Of a stretch of DNA of 64,000 nucleotides, positions 33,217-46,100 are shown in pieces (the stretch's first letter is position 1; each line of letters begins with the position of its first letter). Source of the stretch: Dermanyssus gallinae (taxonomy: Eukaryota > Arthropoda > Arachnida > Mesostigmata > Dermanyssidae); contig QVRM01005375.1 in the NCBI GenBank assembly GCA_003439945.1, positions 310,001 to 374,000 of the forward strand, read 5' to 3'. The translations under genes were made by a program, and so were the position numbers. The notes below the pieces were generated by a model. It made no database searches. It had not been told where the DNA came from and saw only the letters and a list, made by a program, of their open reading frames with translations.

Positions 33217-35786
33217 AAAGAGAAAGAGAGATTAGCAATCAATCACTCTTACGAAGTTGCAGATATTATAGGTGGCATCGTGATCATTTTTTGCAGTAAT
33301 GGGGGTCCGGACTACACCTCAGACGCTTGCAGAAGCCTCCGTGGCCTTCCCGGCCACTACCCCGCCATGATTTGTTCGAATATGAGAAAACACGCTCTCT
33401 ACTGAGGATGCCATTACGAAAGATGTTTTAAAGAAATATTCTAAAAGTCTTGTAGACATTTACCAGCGAGGCTCTTCCAGGGCTTTCTCTCCGTTGGCTT
33501 CTTGAGAGCGTCGGATAAAAACACAAAGCTAGCACTTACTAGTAGCCCCAGCGTAAACCCTGCATCATGTTAGGAGCCTTATATGATCGGCTAAAGCCCT
33601 TAGCCCTCCAGCGCAGTTCTTTGTAAAAAAAATTGTGACCTCGCAATTAACGATCGGTGTTTAAAACTCGCCTTATTTTTCCTCGCGGTGTTTCTCATAT
33701 CCAGTATTTATTTCACCATACAATTGGTAGTCACCATAAACGCGGTACTTTTACGGGAATTGCATTTATAATGAGTACTTATATGGTAAAGGCCTCTGAC
33801 TTTGCGGAGTAGAGTGTATATAGCAAATTGTAACATACTGTGTTGCACACAGCTTTGCTGTGAAATGAACGGCAAGACCGCGGTCCACCAGTCAGAGCAT
33901 TGATGACCGTTATCCGAGGCTCGGGGAAGATTCTGCTGAAACGAATTTCAGCCTCTTAGAGGTAGTATGGATAAGCCTTCCATCGTGTTACAGGATGACT
34001 AAAGGTCGAATTTCTTGTTGTCACAAAACATGTAGTACCACAAGGTAACCCACGGGGTGTAGCACTCCTCTGTTCAGCCACTGCTAACCTATTGAAGTTT
34101 TTGACTCGACATTTAAGCTTTTCAGTTTCTAGACGGTGGCACCTTTACGAGGCTCGCGGATTATTTTTTGAGAACATTTCAAAACTCAAGCTCATCAGCG
34201 AGAAGTGTAGAGCCCACATCAGCTCATGTTTCCGAATGTCATACGTTAGAGAGCGTAAGCGATGACTTCTAGGAACACCGGATTGACACCGGAAGTTTCG
34301 GAAACGGCTAAGGCACAAACGCGCGCACTTCCTATTGTGCTTTCGGCTGGCAGTACTAGATGCTCATCCGGCACTATTTCTGTTGCAAATGAACTTATCG
34401 ACTCTACAGTTCATTCACCTGCGGTGCTCATATACAATCGAATTTTCCGCTGGGAATCCGCTGAAGGCCTGTTCTATATTAGGCATCTCGGGCCCATCCC
34501 ATCCCCTCGGTTCAATTTTAAATTGTAAATGCGTTGCGGTATCCACCGTCCTGCTAGGCGTCCGCAAACAAATACAGTCCGCAAACAAATGTAGTCGACC
34601 CCGTAGGGGAAAAGGTTAGCTGCTTTGAGATGCGCCGTGGTGTAACATTCGAGAACCTATCTAATTAAGGCCTTTTAGCAGGAGTGCCAGGAGCGTATGA
34701 ATAGACAACACAACGACGAACGATAAAACTAATACGATGTATACGATTGTGTACAGTAGACAGTGGTGAAAATAACACGGTAAAATACACGGTGTGTAGA
34801 TGCTAAGGCTTTCATGAAGGCGTGACCTTTAGAAAAATCTAGAGCGAAAGCAGTTTTCCCTAGAGAACATTGGCTTTGAGGATATTACATTATTGAGGAT
34901 ATTACAGTAGGAGATGTATACAAGTATTATAACAATGATTAATATTATCACAATGAAGGAACCCGCCGAACAAAGGCGAGAAACCCAAACGAACCCAGCT
35001 CTGCAACAAAGACAGTAGAGGCCAACTAACATGTACTCAAGGTATTTCCCGAACGTATTCCGCGTATTATGGACTACACAGACAACGAGGAGTTTTTAAT
35101 TCAAGACAGTGGATTGTTAACGTTGTGTATGAAACACAAAGGTTCTCTCCTTACAGAGCCTCCGTGTTTCATACATCGCAGTTCCTGTTATACCACTCAT
35201 CCAGAATTTATTAGTATACAGTGGCACTATATTTAAACTCAATCGACATACTAATAAAGAAATAACAACACATACTAACCAACCTTCATTTTGTGAAATG
35301 TTTTATATTTTGAGATATATTTTACGTAATAATGGATTAAATAAATTAAATAATGAACGTTTCCTTAACTCTGTACAGAATGTAATAGAAAACACCTTTA
35401 TCTATTAAAGAAAGGGTGGAAGGAGGCTGGGGCGCAGGAATGCTTGGGAAGTCGTCGTATTGTGCAATTATCTGACTATACGCCAGACAAACATGTTATT
35501 CTTTATTTTAATTCTTGTAATTCACTTTTGCATACGCATTATATGAGTCCTACAATTATCCGTTCGCACATTAAGGAAACGCTCAATAGCCTTTAGGCTC
35601 ACAAGCTGTGGAACCGTGCGTCGTTAGTCTTAAATAGAGTTGATAGCGACGAAAGGTTAAAAGTATTCGGCTCGATGTGGCATCTTCTGCACAGCCCTTT
35701 TAGAAACCGTCTCTGAGCGCCCTCAATCATACTTATGCCTTTACACAAATATGAGCTCTAGACGGGTGAGCAACAAACAAGTTCGT
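33215..35786. other. No recognised gene
   Basis: Short frames at 34262-34619 and elsewhere have no recognisable domain. 35430-35720 has a readable stretch on the + strand (TIIRSHIKETLNSL, then HKLWNRASLVLNRV), but I cannot assign it. Confidence 0.45.
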
Positions 35787-36104
35787 TTAACACAATTGAC
35801 TTATACGAACGAGTATGTACTTTTGAATTCTTAATGATGAAACAACGGAAAACGCGTGTACACTAACGGATATAGATTTAACAAAATCTCTAATATAAGC
35901 TGCGAACGTAATCTCCGTCGACATTAAAATACCTAGGTTCCGCGCGACATTTGCTGTAAGCAGTGTTGACCTGCTAAGCTGATTGTCGGAAGAGCCGTTT
36001 TGCAGAATGAAGCGTTTCAGAACAGAGAGCTTAATACCATTGTCTCTGCTCCAACGGCTGTAGTGACACACATCCGCCCTCGATAGCGGAATGCACCCAA
36101 GCAT
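35787..36104 (-). mobile_element. Possible jockey/CR1-type LINE fragment
   Basis: The open minus frame reads WSRDNGIKLSVLKRFILQ, then ANVARNLGILMSTEITFAAY and IRDFVKSISV. In jockey-type RTs the region after YADD has WxxxNxLKLNxxKT, then VxNLGVxLDxxLxFxxHI, then a K-rich helix, and the order and spacing agree. No YADD box is in reach, so the assignment rests on this one segment. Confidence 0.48.
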
Positions 36105-36779
36105 TCGCTGAGGGAGGACTCAGGGGAAGTATATGTTTAGGTCGTCAACGTACAAAATATATTAAACACTTTATAGAATATAAGCTCTTAAGTCTATAAC
36201 AATAAGTGTGTTGCCAGTGGAGAAACGCAGCTCCCCTGTGAGACGCCTATTGCTTATTAGCTTTACCGCATTTCACTCGGAAAGCGAGCGTTCCAATATG
36301 CCATATGCGCAAATGCATTTCCTCCTTTCTAATTTAAAACAAAACTCAACGACGTACTACATGCGAGGTGCAGGCCAGCACTTTATTCCTTTGTGTACAC
36401 ACGATGACGGATTGGCATATAAGCGCCATTCAGCTCCCCATCGGTCAAACTTCGCTCTAATCGGTGGTGGCGTTTATTGTTTGAGCTTGGTCCCAAAGAA
36501 CTGAAGAAAATGAGGTTCGGCGATTTTGAAGGAGCCGATGATGGAAGAGCAACGAACCTGCACCGAGTCGAGAACGCATTTGACGTCAACAATAGAAAAA
36601 AAAACGTTGAAAAGTTCGTGATGTCGTATTTAACAAGTTCGTAATGTCGTACTCAACAAATTTCTATCAGAAAGATAGCTAGAAATTAAAAATAATTTAT
36701 AAGTCAGTTGTAACAGTCTTAACTGATATTTTGTACGTTACGGCAGCGAAGTCTGTTTCAAAAGTGTTAATTTTTCAGC
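36105..36779. other. No recognised gene
   Basis: Contains opposed short frames at 36208-36592 without known domains. Confidence 0.45.
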
Positions 36780-37400
36780 AAATGAACGCCCGTCAAGAAA
36801 TATCCAAATTCAAACTTAGCGTTAGCAGAAGCCTCTGGATTGCTTTAGAGATTACAGGGAACGATTCATGAGCATATCATTACGACATCGAGACCAAAGC
36901 GCAATCCTCCCAGTGGTGCTTCTAAAGGGGGAGTTGATCGGAGACATTCAGACACAGCAGATCAAGGTTCATTTGACTGTTTTCCCGACTACAAGGAAAC
37001 CATCTTCCATGAACCTTGCCATCTGGTTAAATGGTCAATAAAGAATACTAGTGCGAAATTTTGAAAAGACCACTCTAGAATGTCCAATGCAAGAGGCCTG
37101 AACTCTGGGCAAACAACAGGGTCCTCCATGACGATAATGCACTGGTGCACGTATCATTACTGATTTCGGATTATTTTATGAAACATTCAACTTTTAAATT
37201 TTCGTAACCTTCCTATGCACCGGAACTGGCAACTTTTTCCTGTTTCCGCGGATTAAAAAAAATTACGGGCAACGTTTGGAGATCGTAGGAGCAACTTAAC
37301 TCGATTCTGGAAAACGCGTTGAAAAAATGTTTCAAAGAACGGGAAAGAATGTGGCGTAAGTGCATTGCAGCAGGCGGGAACTATTCTAGATTGAACAGGA
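36780..37400 (+). mobile_element. Mariner transposase remnant 1
   Basis: Mariner transposases cut and paste their element at TA sites using a D,D34D triad. The + strand reads SLWIALEITGNDS, a stop, AYHYDIETKAQSSQW (the GDESWVYxYDPExKxQSSQW region with the first Asp), then IKVHLTVF, and VNKEY, a stop, CEILKRP. KRPELWANNRVLHDDNALVH holds the second Asp, and SYAPELATFSCFRGL corresponds to YSPDLAPxDFFLF, where the third Asp is gone. It closes with ENALKKCFKERERMWRKCIA and AGGNYSR. The N-terminal DNA-binding half is missing. At least four stops are present in one otherwise continuous frame. Confidence 0.88.
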
Positions 37401-37749
37401 ATATTTAAGGATCGAATAGATTAGAGCAGAAAGATTAAGGAACTATTCGATTTGCATACTGACGCAAACACAATATTAGTGAAATAAATGTTGTGGTGAT
37501 ACATATTAGTTGTTTATAAATATGTATCAGAACCTTTCGATTCGCCTTCATACATATATGCACGCATAAAGTTGTGTATCTACTACATTTTTACAAGATT
37601 AAAGCTACCGTGCGACTGAAGACAGTGTCTGAGCAGTGCCCATGTTCCTTGTTTTAAACGTGACTGACAAAAATTGTAACATAATTTGGGTGACATTATT
37701 TTCAGTCTTATGCGTCCAAACTATCAGGTTGTAAGGCAGGTTGGGAACC
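37401..37749. other. No recognised feature
   Basis: AT-rich flank between the mariner remnant and the GC-richer block. Confidence 0.5.
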
Positions 37750-39222
37750 GACTGGCTCGTCGCTGAGCGTTGTCGACGAGGCAAGTGCATAGCTGGTGGT
37801 AAGGGTGTGTGTGTGTGTGAGACTCATTCGACACAGCGCCGCCGAACGAAGCGAGCTCGCTGATAGTTTCTCGTGTGTTAGCGCTGGCGAAGCGACGGAA
37901 ACTAGCGAAGCCTGCGGGTACCTGTATGAGGGAGAGGTGGTTGTTCTCCACTCTACCAATTTGCCCCTTTCCGTTTCCTTTTTTAATCTCCAACCCCATC
38001 GTCACCCTAATGATGGGCCGGCGGCGCGCGCGCGCGAGAGGAGGGCTGTGTTGACAGGCTGAACAATGTTTGCCCCGCGTCGTCGTCGTCGTCGTCATCG
38101 TCATCGTCGGCTGCTCCCGCTTCGCCTCCTGTTCCTCTTGCCCCCCTCTTGTTCCCCCCACCCTCCATATTTTTCCTCCTGCTCCTTCACCCGAACGAAA
38201 GTGTTCGTTAGAAGCGCTCGAGTTTCGTCAGCTCCATCAGAATCTCTTCCTCAACAAAGTTTGTCGGCGACGGCGACGACGACGAATGCCCCTACTACGA
38301 CCAGTGGGACGATCGTTAGTAGGCCTTGTTTCTGCAGGCAGACAGGCATGTAGGCACTCAGGCAGGCAAGTGAGGTGCAAAAGTAGCACTTGGTTTTCTA
38401 GCAGTCGAGATCCCGCTACAGGCGGACAACGATGGTGATGCTTATGAAGATGAGCATTACGACGACGTGCTAACAGGCGACAGCGGGAAAACGTACGGCC
38501 CGGCGATCGGCCCGGCGGATCCGTTGCCCTCGACACACACACACACACAGAAGAAAAAGAGGAAGGTCCGGCCACCTGTTGGCCGTCAACTTTGGGCTTT
38601 GCACTCTTGTTGCTGCAGCTGCAGACGCATCATCATCGCCATCACCATCATTATCATCCTCATAATCGGGAAAGCAGCAGAAGCAACAGGAGGCCACGGC
38701 AGGATTTATTTGCAGCAGCATCTTCTTCCTCCCCCTCCTCCTCCTATTCCTCCTCTACCCCCTCCTCCCGGTTTACGTCTTTGTCCCCCCTTTCCATTGA
38801 TGTTGTTGCTGTTGTTGTTACTGTTGTTGTTGTTACTGTTGTTGGCCTCGTACAGCTCCTGTATCCACCTCTCGCCCATGAGACGAAGCCGGTTGGGCTT
38901 CTGCCCGGCTGTGGCAAGCAGCCTTCCTTCCGTCCTTCTTTCCTTCCTTCCCTCCCACCTACCTAAACCCACCAACCAACCAATCACCCAGTTTGTCAGC
39001 CAGCTAACGCCAACCAGCGCTAGCTCGAACAGGTGCTATACAGGCTGAGCCTCACACGGGCTCCATCCTCGAACACCGTCAGTCCATCTATCCGTCCGAC
39101 CAACGAACGCAACCCAGCGGTTAGCCGGTCTCACGCCAAAATGGAGCTCTTGCTGAACGCTCGGCCCGCGGTTGCAAGCTGGGCGACTGGCTGGTTGATT
39201 GGCCGACGGAATGAAGTAGCAA

Positions 39223-39345
39223 GCGACCGATCCAGTTAGCTACCTAACTAGTTAGCGACCGATCCAGTTAGCTACCTAACTAGTTAGCGACCAATCTAGT
39301 TAGCTACCTAACTAGTAGTAGTAGTAGTAGTAGTAGTGTAGTAAT
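39223..39345. repeat. 32-bp tandem repeat x3 followed by (TAG)n
   Basis: Units start at 39223, 39255 and 39287 (GCGACCGATCCAGTTAGC core) and are almost identical. They run into about nine TAG units. Confidence 0.95.
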
Positions 39346-40717
39346 CAGTAGTCGGCTGGTTAATGGCTGCATCCATTCTTCCATCAGTTCGTCCAATCAT
39401 GCATGCATAGTTCCGTCATAGTTCGGTCGGCAGTCGATTCGACAGCCGCCGGCTCGACGACGTCGCTTGCTGCTGGTGGTGTGTGAAGGTGAGCTGGTGA
39501 AGGGTAGCTGCTCGAAGGGTACAAGAATCGTTGTTCGTTGTTTCAGTACCAACAGCTGTTGTCGTTGTTGTTGTTGCTGCTGTTATCGTTGTTGTTATAG
39601 ACGATGTCATGGTGGTGGTGGTGGTGGTGCTGGTCGTCGTCGTAGTAATAGTAACAGTAGTAGTACAAGCAGTAGTATTAGTGGTAGCAGCAGCAGCAGC
39701 AGCAGCTGTAGTCGGGTCCAACTGTCGGGGATAATAGTTGTCCTCTCCTGTGCGCGCGCATCTTTCTTGCCCTCCTGCCTGCCCTGCTTTCGATATAGCG
39801 AGTAGCAGCAAAGAAGCAGTCAACGGGCTGGCCGGCGGGGTGGGTGGGTGAGCGAGTGAGTGAATCAACGGACCGAGAGAGGCAACCAACCTGCTTGCCA
39901 ACAGTGAAGCAGTGAGCCAGACAGGGAAGCAGGCAGAAACACACAAACAGACAAGCCGTTGGTCTGTCTGTCTATCTATCTATGTATCTATCTATGTGTG
40001 ACGCTGAGCGTAAAGCGATACGCGCATCAGTCTGTCAGTGTGTCCGCTCGTCGACGTCGTCCGTCAACCGGTCTGTTTGTCCGTCGGACCACGACGAATC
40101 GGCCGGTTCGTCTTATCATCATAGTCGTCGTCGTCGTCGTCGTGGTGGTTGTTTAGTGTTGAGTGGCGCCAATGCGTGGATCAATCGATGACGACGACAA
40201 CGACAACAGAATCGCGCGTTCGTTTCCACAGTTGCGCGCGGCTCATTCAGCACGCGGTAATCAGAGCCGGCAGCCGGCAGCCGGCAACGAAGACGAGGAG
40301 GATCAGTGAGTGCTATTACCACCATTATCGCTATCATTGTGAGGCGTCAGCGCCCCGAACATTAATTGTAGCGGCTGTACCAGTCGATTACAGCCGTACA
40401 GCTCTCGATCGATCGATCGATCGTAAACAGCTAACCGAGCATCATCACCACATCGAACAGACACACAGCAGCGGCGGTCAGGCGGACAAACGGAACGCGT
40501 GTGTTTCTCTGTTTCCTGCGGCCATCCATACGTCTGTGTGTGCGTTGATGCTGTACAGGGAACTAACTGACAGCCTTGAAGCACTAATCGCGCTTCTACA
40601 CCATCATCTGCTGCTGCCGCTGCTGCTGCGGTTGTTGCTACCGTTAACGCTCTGCAAGAGACACATTTTCAGGGGTGGAACGAAACTTTAATAGGCGTCA
40701 CCAAAAGGAACACCGAC

Positions 40718-40790
40718 AACAACAACAACAACAGCTACAACAACAACAGCAACAACAAGAACAACAGCAACAACAACAACAACAACGAAA
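40718..40790. repeat. (CAA)n-type microsatellite
   Basis: Imperfect CAA run with single CAG and AGA interruptions, near the 3' end of the GC-richer block. Confidence 0.95.
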
Positions 40791-41158
40791 GCCAAATTAA
40801 CATTAGTGTTATCCTGCTGTTTCTGGTGTTAGGAGCAGCTTGGAGTTAGAGCAGACCAAGAGGCGCGCTTCTTTTCTCTCTTACCTTGGTTCTCGCTCAG
40901 CACTTGCGGGTGTGTAAACTTCGTAATATCGCGCCACTCTATGTATGCATATATACATATGTGGATATACTTGCGCTGAGTGTGAAAAGTGTCTGATGGA
41001 AGCCGTAAAAGCGGAGCTTCAAAACTCGCATCAGATTTAGTCAAAGTCACAAGTGTGCCGACAATTGTGTGCTTTCACTGGTGACCACCTGTGGATTGTT
41101 GTCGGTTGTTACAACGACTTCACTTGCCCGAGCGGCGGAATGAAAGGCGGAAAACAAG

Positions 41159-42161
41159 GTGAGCTGCTCGAGATTCTCACACTGTAACGACCGACTATCA
41201 CGCTGCAGAGTAGCACGCAGAAGGAAAATATTCTTCTAGTCCACGAGTTTCTCCTCGCTCAAGAACGTTGCGATGCATAAACACGCGCCATTGGCATTTG
41301 CGAACTAAATAGTGAATTAACTATGCGCCCATGACTAATCACAACACGCCCGCATTCCGGTGCTACAATAGTCGTAGACATAAGGCTATACAGTGGAAAA
41401 CAGTACATCATTTTTGTAAGTGTTTCAGCCACATAAGTGGTACTTATTGCTGGCATTTTCATACATAAGGAAATTCGACGTGCCTCATATGAAATAAACA
41501 ATGCCTATTTGTTTAAAACGCACAATTACTGCGAACATCTAGAGCATGTTTTTGGGCAAATACTGCAAGCTTCCAACTGCTTTAGCAGAGACTTGGTAAA
41601 CAGAGCGATGGGTGGATGAATGCGAGACAGATAAATTGAGTCGTAGTTTTCTAGCTGATCCCAGATACGGCTAATGCCCGTTGCATCCGGCTTCGCCTGG
41701 GCCAAACTGGACTTCTGACTGCAGGAGGCCTGCTGAAAGCAATCGGATCAACAGAAACTTCTTTCTGCGTTATCGCCTGCGGAAGCAGTCGGCAGAGCAA
41801 CGGCCCAGCCCTGTCGCTGGCTGTGGCGACCACGTCGTGGTCGTGGTTGTAAAAGGCGAAGTAGTTGTGGTTATTCAGCCAGCCGGTGGGTTAACCAGGC
41901 ATCAAAACCAGGCATCATCACCATCATCATGTGAACTATCTCCTTTAGAGGAAGCTCAGGAGAAAACTCTGCGAGACGGTCACAGGTCGCGCGATTATTG
42001 TTCGATGCTAAAAGGTTGAGCCAAACAAGACCGATGTTGAATATTGAACCGGCTACGAGATGAGAGGAGAGCAACCGCTTTAAATATGGGGAATGCCCTT
42101 TCTAAGGGTCGCAAGCTCCATTATTAAATATTTAGGGTACCTTAGCGTCGAAGAATCAACG

Positions 42162-42207
<46 letters not shown>

Positions 42208-42293
42208 TCATATATCATAAAATATCTTTTTCTTGCGTTTTAATTTTGCTTGCCAATTTTGTCAAGTGTGAAGATAGATAAAAAACCTGTAGA
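41159..42293. other. Unassigned; possible intron of the candidate + strand gene
   Basis: If 41158/41159 is used as a donor and 42687/42688 as an acceptor, this stretch is intronic. It contains a (TA)n microsatellite at 42166-42205 and no recognised gene. Confidence 0.4.
42166..42205. repeat. (TA)n microsatellite
   Basis: About 20 uninterrupted TA units. Confidence 0.97.
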
Positions 42294-42530
42294 TCATGTT
42301 CGTACTTGATAAAATAATAATTTCAAAACTGAGAGGAAAGAATTAGCAGCAGCACCAGCAGCAAACTCGTCATCGTAATGTTTCTGTATAGGTGCACATA
42401 CATGCCCGCATTCTATGAATGGTAGAAAAAGACAACCTAGAAGAACTAAAATAGTTACCACTGCAATTGTTGTTTGTGTTGCTGCTGCTGTAGACGTGGA
42501 CCGTCTACAGCACTTAGAAGAAGTGGTCAT
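42294..42530 (-). CDS. Small open frame with signal-peptide-like N-terminus (uncertain)
   Basis: From ATG at 42530 on the minus strand the frame gives 78 residues up to a stop near 42294. It begins with a basic start (KCCRR), an S/T/A stretch and a strong hydrophobic segment (AVVTILVLLGCLFLPF). This is followed by IECGHVCAPI, where a signal cleavage site could lie. An in-frame ATG at 42611 would add 27 residues. No family is recognised. It lies head to head with the candidate exon at 42688, about 160 bases apart. CAG/GCA-repeat sequence contributes to the reading, so a chance frame is possible. Confidence 0.22.
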   Translation of the reverse strand: MTTSSKCCRRSTSTAAATQTTIAVVTILVLLGCLFLPFIECGHVCAPIQKHYDDEFAAGAAANSFLSVLKLLFYQVRT

Positions 42531-42687
42531 GGTCAAGCAAACCACAAGCTGAAAAATGAGCAGCTTACAGTCTATTGTTTGATATCTGAGGGCATACTTT
42601 TTAATCATCAAACTTAGTTAGATGGAAAAGCGACGCGTCGTGTTAGTTCTCGGATGGCACCCCATTTTTCTCTTTTTGCCTACCTAG

Positions 42688-42878
42688 TCATAGTGTTCGT
42701 TGTGCGGTTGAACGGTCTGCCTCTGAACGAACGGTCTAACCGGACCAGAAAGCTCAGTGACACAGCCAGGATGACATGGCGAACTGGTTTGTTGGTCGCA
42801 TTCATGATTGTCAACATCTCGATATCGTCACCCGTAACAGCAGCACCAGCAGCAGCAGTAGTAGAAGATGGTATAGCA
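42688..42878 (+). CDS. Candidate first coding exon of a secreted or membrane protein (coding from 42771)
   Basis: Upstream lies a pyrimidine-rich tract ending TTTTTGCCTACCTAG (AG at 42686-42687), a strong 3' splice site. Downstream GTAAGT starts at 42879, a consensus 5' splice site. Inside, ATG at 42771 with A at -3 opens 36 codons that end in phase 0 at 42878. The product starts MTWRTGLLVAFMIVNISI and continues SSPVTAAPAAAVVEDG: a short N-region, a hydrophobic core and small residues suited to signal peptidase cleavage near TAA/P. An in-frame ATG at 42654 exists but precedes the acceptor. The GC-richer block ending in a donor at 41158 would supply the 5' UTR. No homologous family is recognised and the following exon was not found. 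An acceptor-like site at about 42938 leads quickly to a stop. Confidence 0.45.
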
Positions 42879-43135
42879 GTAAGTAGGCAGCGACGAATGT
42901 TGTCTGCCTGTCCATATGTCTCTCTCTATCTCTCAGTCAGGTGGCGTCTGACTGACAGGACAACTCAGTGACCGACTCAGGAAACCGTCGATTGACCCGC
43001 GAGCGTGACAATCGACGCTATTGTCGCTGCCACTGAACTTATGTCGATACCGCCGCCTCAGCCGTGCGACCTGGGCTTGGCAACGACGAAATGGCATCCG
43101 TTAACGCATGGTATTCCCCTCATACTGCTTCTACG

Positions 43136-43167
<32 letters not shown>

Positions 43168-46100
43168 GACAATTGGTATGGCTGGAGCTAGCATATTGGC
43201 CTATACAACACGCCGGCTGCTATGACCGCCTGCCAACTTAAACTTGTTCTTTTTCGATGGCCAGATTGTGACAGCGATGCCTGCCAAAGGACGGGATACT
43301 CCACGCTTCCCTCCCGTCATTAGTCCACCGCGACCAGTTCATTATTAGTGCGGCTATATCCTTTACGATAGCCTAAACGCTTGGCCGTTGTTGCTTCGAC
43401 ATCGATTGAGCAAGAAATCACCCCACTTGCGTTGCTTTGCGTATATAACTAGACAATTAAAAACAAGTTATGCACATACGAGTGCATTGTCTCAAACACG
43501 CAAACTTTTTGATACAATAGATGAAAAAGAATGTCAGTTGGTTGTAACATTACCTATATTTTTGATTATATACTACCAACACATAATTCCCCCTGTACGC
43601 TTACACCGTGAGGTAATATTTGACATTTTCTGCAAGCAAATGATCATTAGGTTTATTCCAAGTGACCTTTAAACCTCTTCAAAGGTCACTACTATAGCTT
43701 AATTAATCATACCCATAGTAAAATTGCCTACAGCATCCTAATTACGGTTACTCCAAGCGTAACTATGCACGGCATTGCCAAGTGGTTAAATCAAAGATGC
43801 ACCATTCTCTACCTATATATATGCATTTATCATTTGAATCCGGCTTCCCGGTGTATTCTAGCCAAAGAACGCAAGGCTAGGATCGTTTCACATTGTAGCA
43901 GAAAGAAAAATTACATCACATCCAGTCCCAAGCGTACCCTGCGCTTTTACACAAAGTGAAACAACGGCCCAGCCAATTTGCAAACAGTGCTTATCGAAGC
44001 GAACGTCGCCCATGGGCGCTTGGAGAGGGCGCCCTCTTCATTCGTCTCTTTTGTTGCGCCGATCCTTTAGAGCCTTCTATGGACGAGCCAGTGGCGGAGA
44101 CAGAGATGCAAATAAGTGAGCCTTTTTTCGCAGCCAAGAGAACGTCAAACATGTTAGCTGACCTGCATATCTTTGATAGTGCAGCTTGAATGCAACACAT
44201 GGGTGAACCTGTAAGTGCGTTACAAGTGTTAAACCACTGCAATAAAACATGTGCGTTGTTCAGATCACTTCGTCTACAAATACATAGGTAGTCGTGAAGG
44301 CAAATAGGCACAAGCGACATACATAAAGAGGCATTTTAAGCACCTACTTACTAATCAGCAGTAACTACTCAGTTATGCTCGGCAGATTCCCGCCCCGCGA
44401 TTTAAATCCCCTGTGACTCATTTGAAGAAGCATGGAGCCGTGGAGTCCAGAGCCGCTCGCTGCAAAGATCTTGCAACCTGGTGCCGCTCCTACACTGGTA
44501 ATAAGGCCGTGTCTGAGGTGAGGTGGGGCGAAAACTCGCCTTTTTGGGCTGCAACATAGTGACGCTATTCTTGCAGAGCCTCACACTTATGTCGCAGTCT
44601 TAGTATGGAAGTTATGTCAAATGTATTCGGTTCTCTAGAAACATTGTTTACATTATTTTTTTATTAAAAAGACAGTGCTCGTTTTAGAGAAATTGCATCA
44701 CAAACAGCGGTTCAGATTGCACAGCGGTGTAAGGCCGACCCCATATAAGCCAAATAATGCAGCTATTATAAATACATTAATTAATTTATTCACTTATTGA
44801 AGAATTTGGGTCCGAGCGGCGTCTGTTGGAGAGTAATTTAAGCAGCAGGCTAACCCTTGTTTGGTTAGCGGTTTTTCACACTAAGTCGACAACTCACCCA
44901 CGGTGTTTACACAACCGTGGGTACATTGGTTATAATTTGCACTAGTCCGAATTCTCAGAAGATAACTAAAACCGCTTGTGGTTTCAAACTAGTGGCCAAA
45001 CATCGATGTGCTTATAGTACATATATATATACATGCTTTGATTCACCATGGTTTGTATTGCCGTTCACGCATTAGAGATCGGGTGATAGTAGGAGAGAAG
45101 TTGTGAGAACACTGAACCTTATTGTGTATGCAGTGTATCGGTCATGCCTATTAAGATGCTTCGCTCTTTATTTAGAACGAACTGATATAGAGCTAAGCTG
45201 TAGAGCTAAACAAATGTACGCATAATCAAGGTGTCGCCACGTTGGAGTTTGTGTACAGTCACATCTTGCCATACAATTTAACGCTGTTCTCTCTTCATCA
45301 ACATGAGATATAGTTGGATTGTCGTTGCTTCATACCAGGAAGCAAACTGTGCATAGTACACACCGTCCATTTAAGTAGTCGATACATACTTTGTGAAGGC
45401 AGCAAATCGAAGGATAAGAAGGTGAAGAAATAGCCGACGACCGAGAAGTGTCAGGGAGCCTAAAGCTTGCGCTTATCATTGCTTACTAACGGATGCGGTA
45501 GGCAGTGCGGCGCTGAGTTCGCGTATCTGCAGCCGAATCTGCCAGACGATACAACAAGGGAGGAATAGAGCGATGAATGAGGGAGCCTGAATAGACCGGA
45601 ATCTAGCGAAGGCCAAACCGCCACTCAGTGCAACAATCTATCTATCTATCTATTTATGTCTCTCGTGCTTTGCTTCCCTCGACCGCTCCATTCGCCTCAC
45701 AACGGTTTCCCGCCACCGCCAGTAACAGCGCGGCAGCCGCTCTAACAGCAACCGTCGTTGATAAAGGGCCTAGCAAAAGCTAGCTAAAGGGCCGGGTTTT
45801 GGGTCTCAGTTTGACAGAACACACCGGCAGTGCGGGATCCGCCACTAGTTTCACCACCAACTAAGATCAGCATCTGTTTAATGCGCAATAAAGTGCGCCC
45901 GTCATCGCAAATGCGTGCTCCAGAACATTTCTCAATGTCAGCACTTTCCAAAAAATACTACTTAAATGCCCTAGAATATTTTTGAGACCTATTTAAACAA
46001 ATACCAAGACTCTACGAAACGTACTGGCTGCTATTTTATCGCTAGATAATATATTATTTGTGTTTATTGCTTTAATCATTGTAGGTTATCCGGACTGGCC

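Larger units (their letters stand above)
37750..41158 (+). promoter_or_regulatory. GC-richer, triplet-repeat-rich block; candidate promoter and 5' UTR exon(s)
   Basis: The base composition changes sharply from the AT-rich surroundings. There are many CpG dinucleotides (for example GCGCGCGCGCGAGAG near 38030) and imperfect (CGT), (CAT), (GTT), (CAG) and (CAA) runs. Long frames on both strands here encode only low-complexity Ser, Pro, Val, Leu or Thr runs and are probably not proteins. The block ends at AAACAAG/GTGAGC (41158/41159), a good 5' splice site. Other donor-like sites are AAG/GTGAGC near 39490 and TCA/GTGAGT near 40306. Strand and gene identity are inferred from these donors and from the candidate coding exon at 42.7 kb. 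Confidence 0.45.

Noticed and set aside
38066..39946. Several frames of 110-190 codons on both strands in the GC-richer block
   Set aside because: They consist of Ser, Pro, Leu, Val, Thr or His runs from triplet repeats and overlap in all frames, with no domain or consistent start.
43991..44320. 109-codon minus frame with Cys and His residues that could be a LINE finger
   Set aside because: The spacing does not fit CCHC or CxCxxC endings, and no RT motif lies upstream on that strand.
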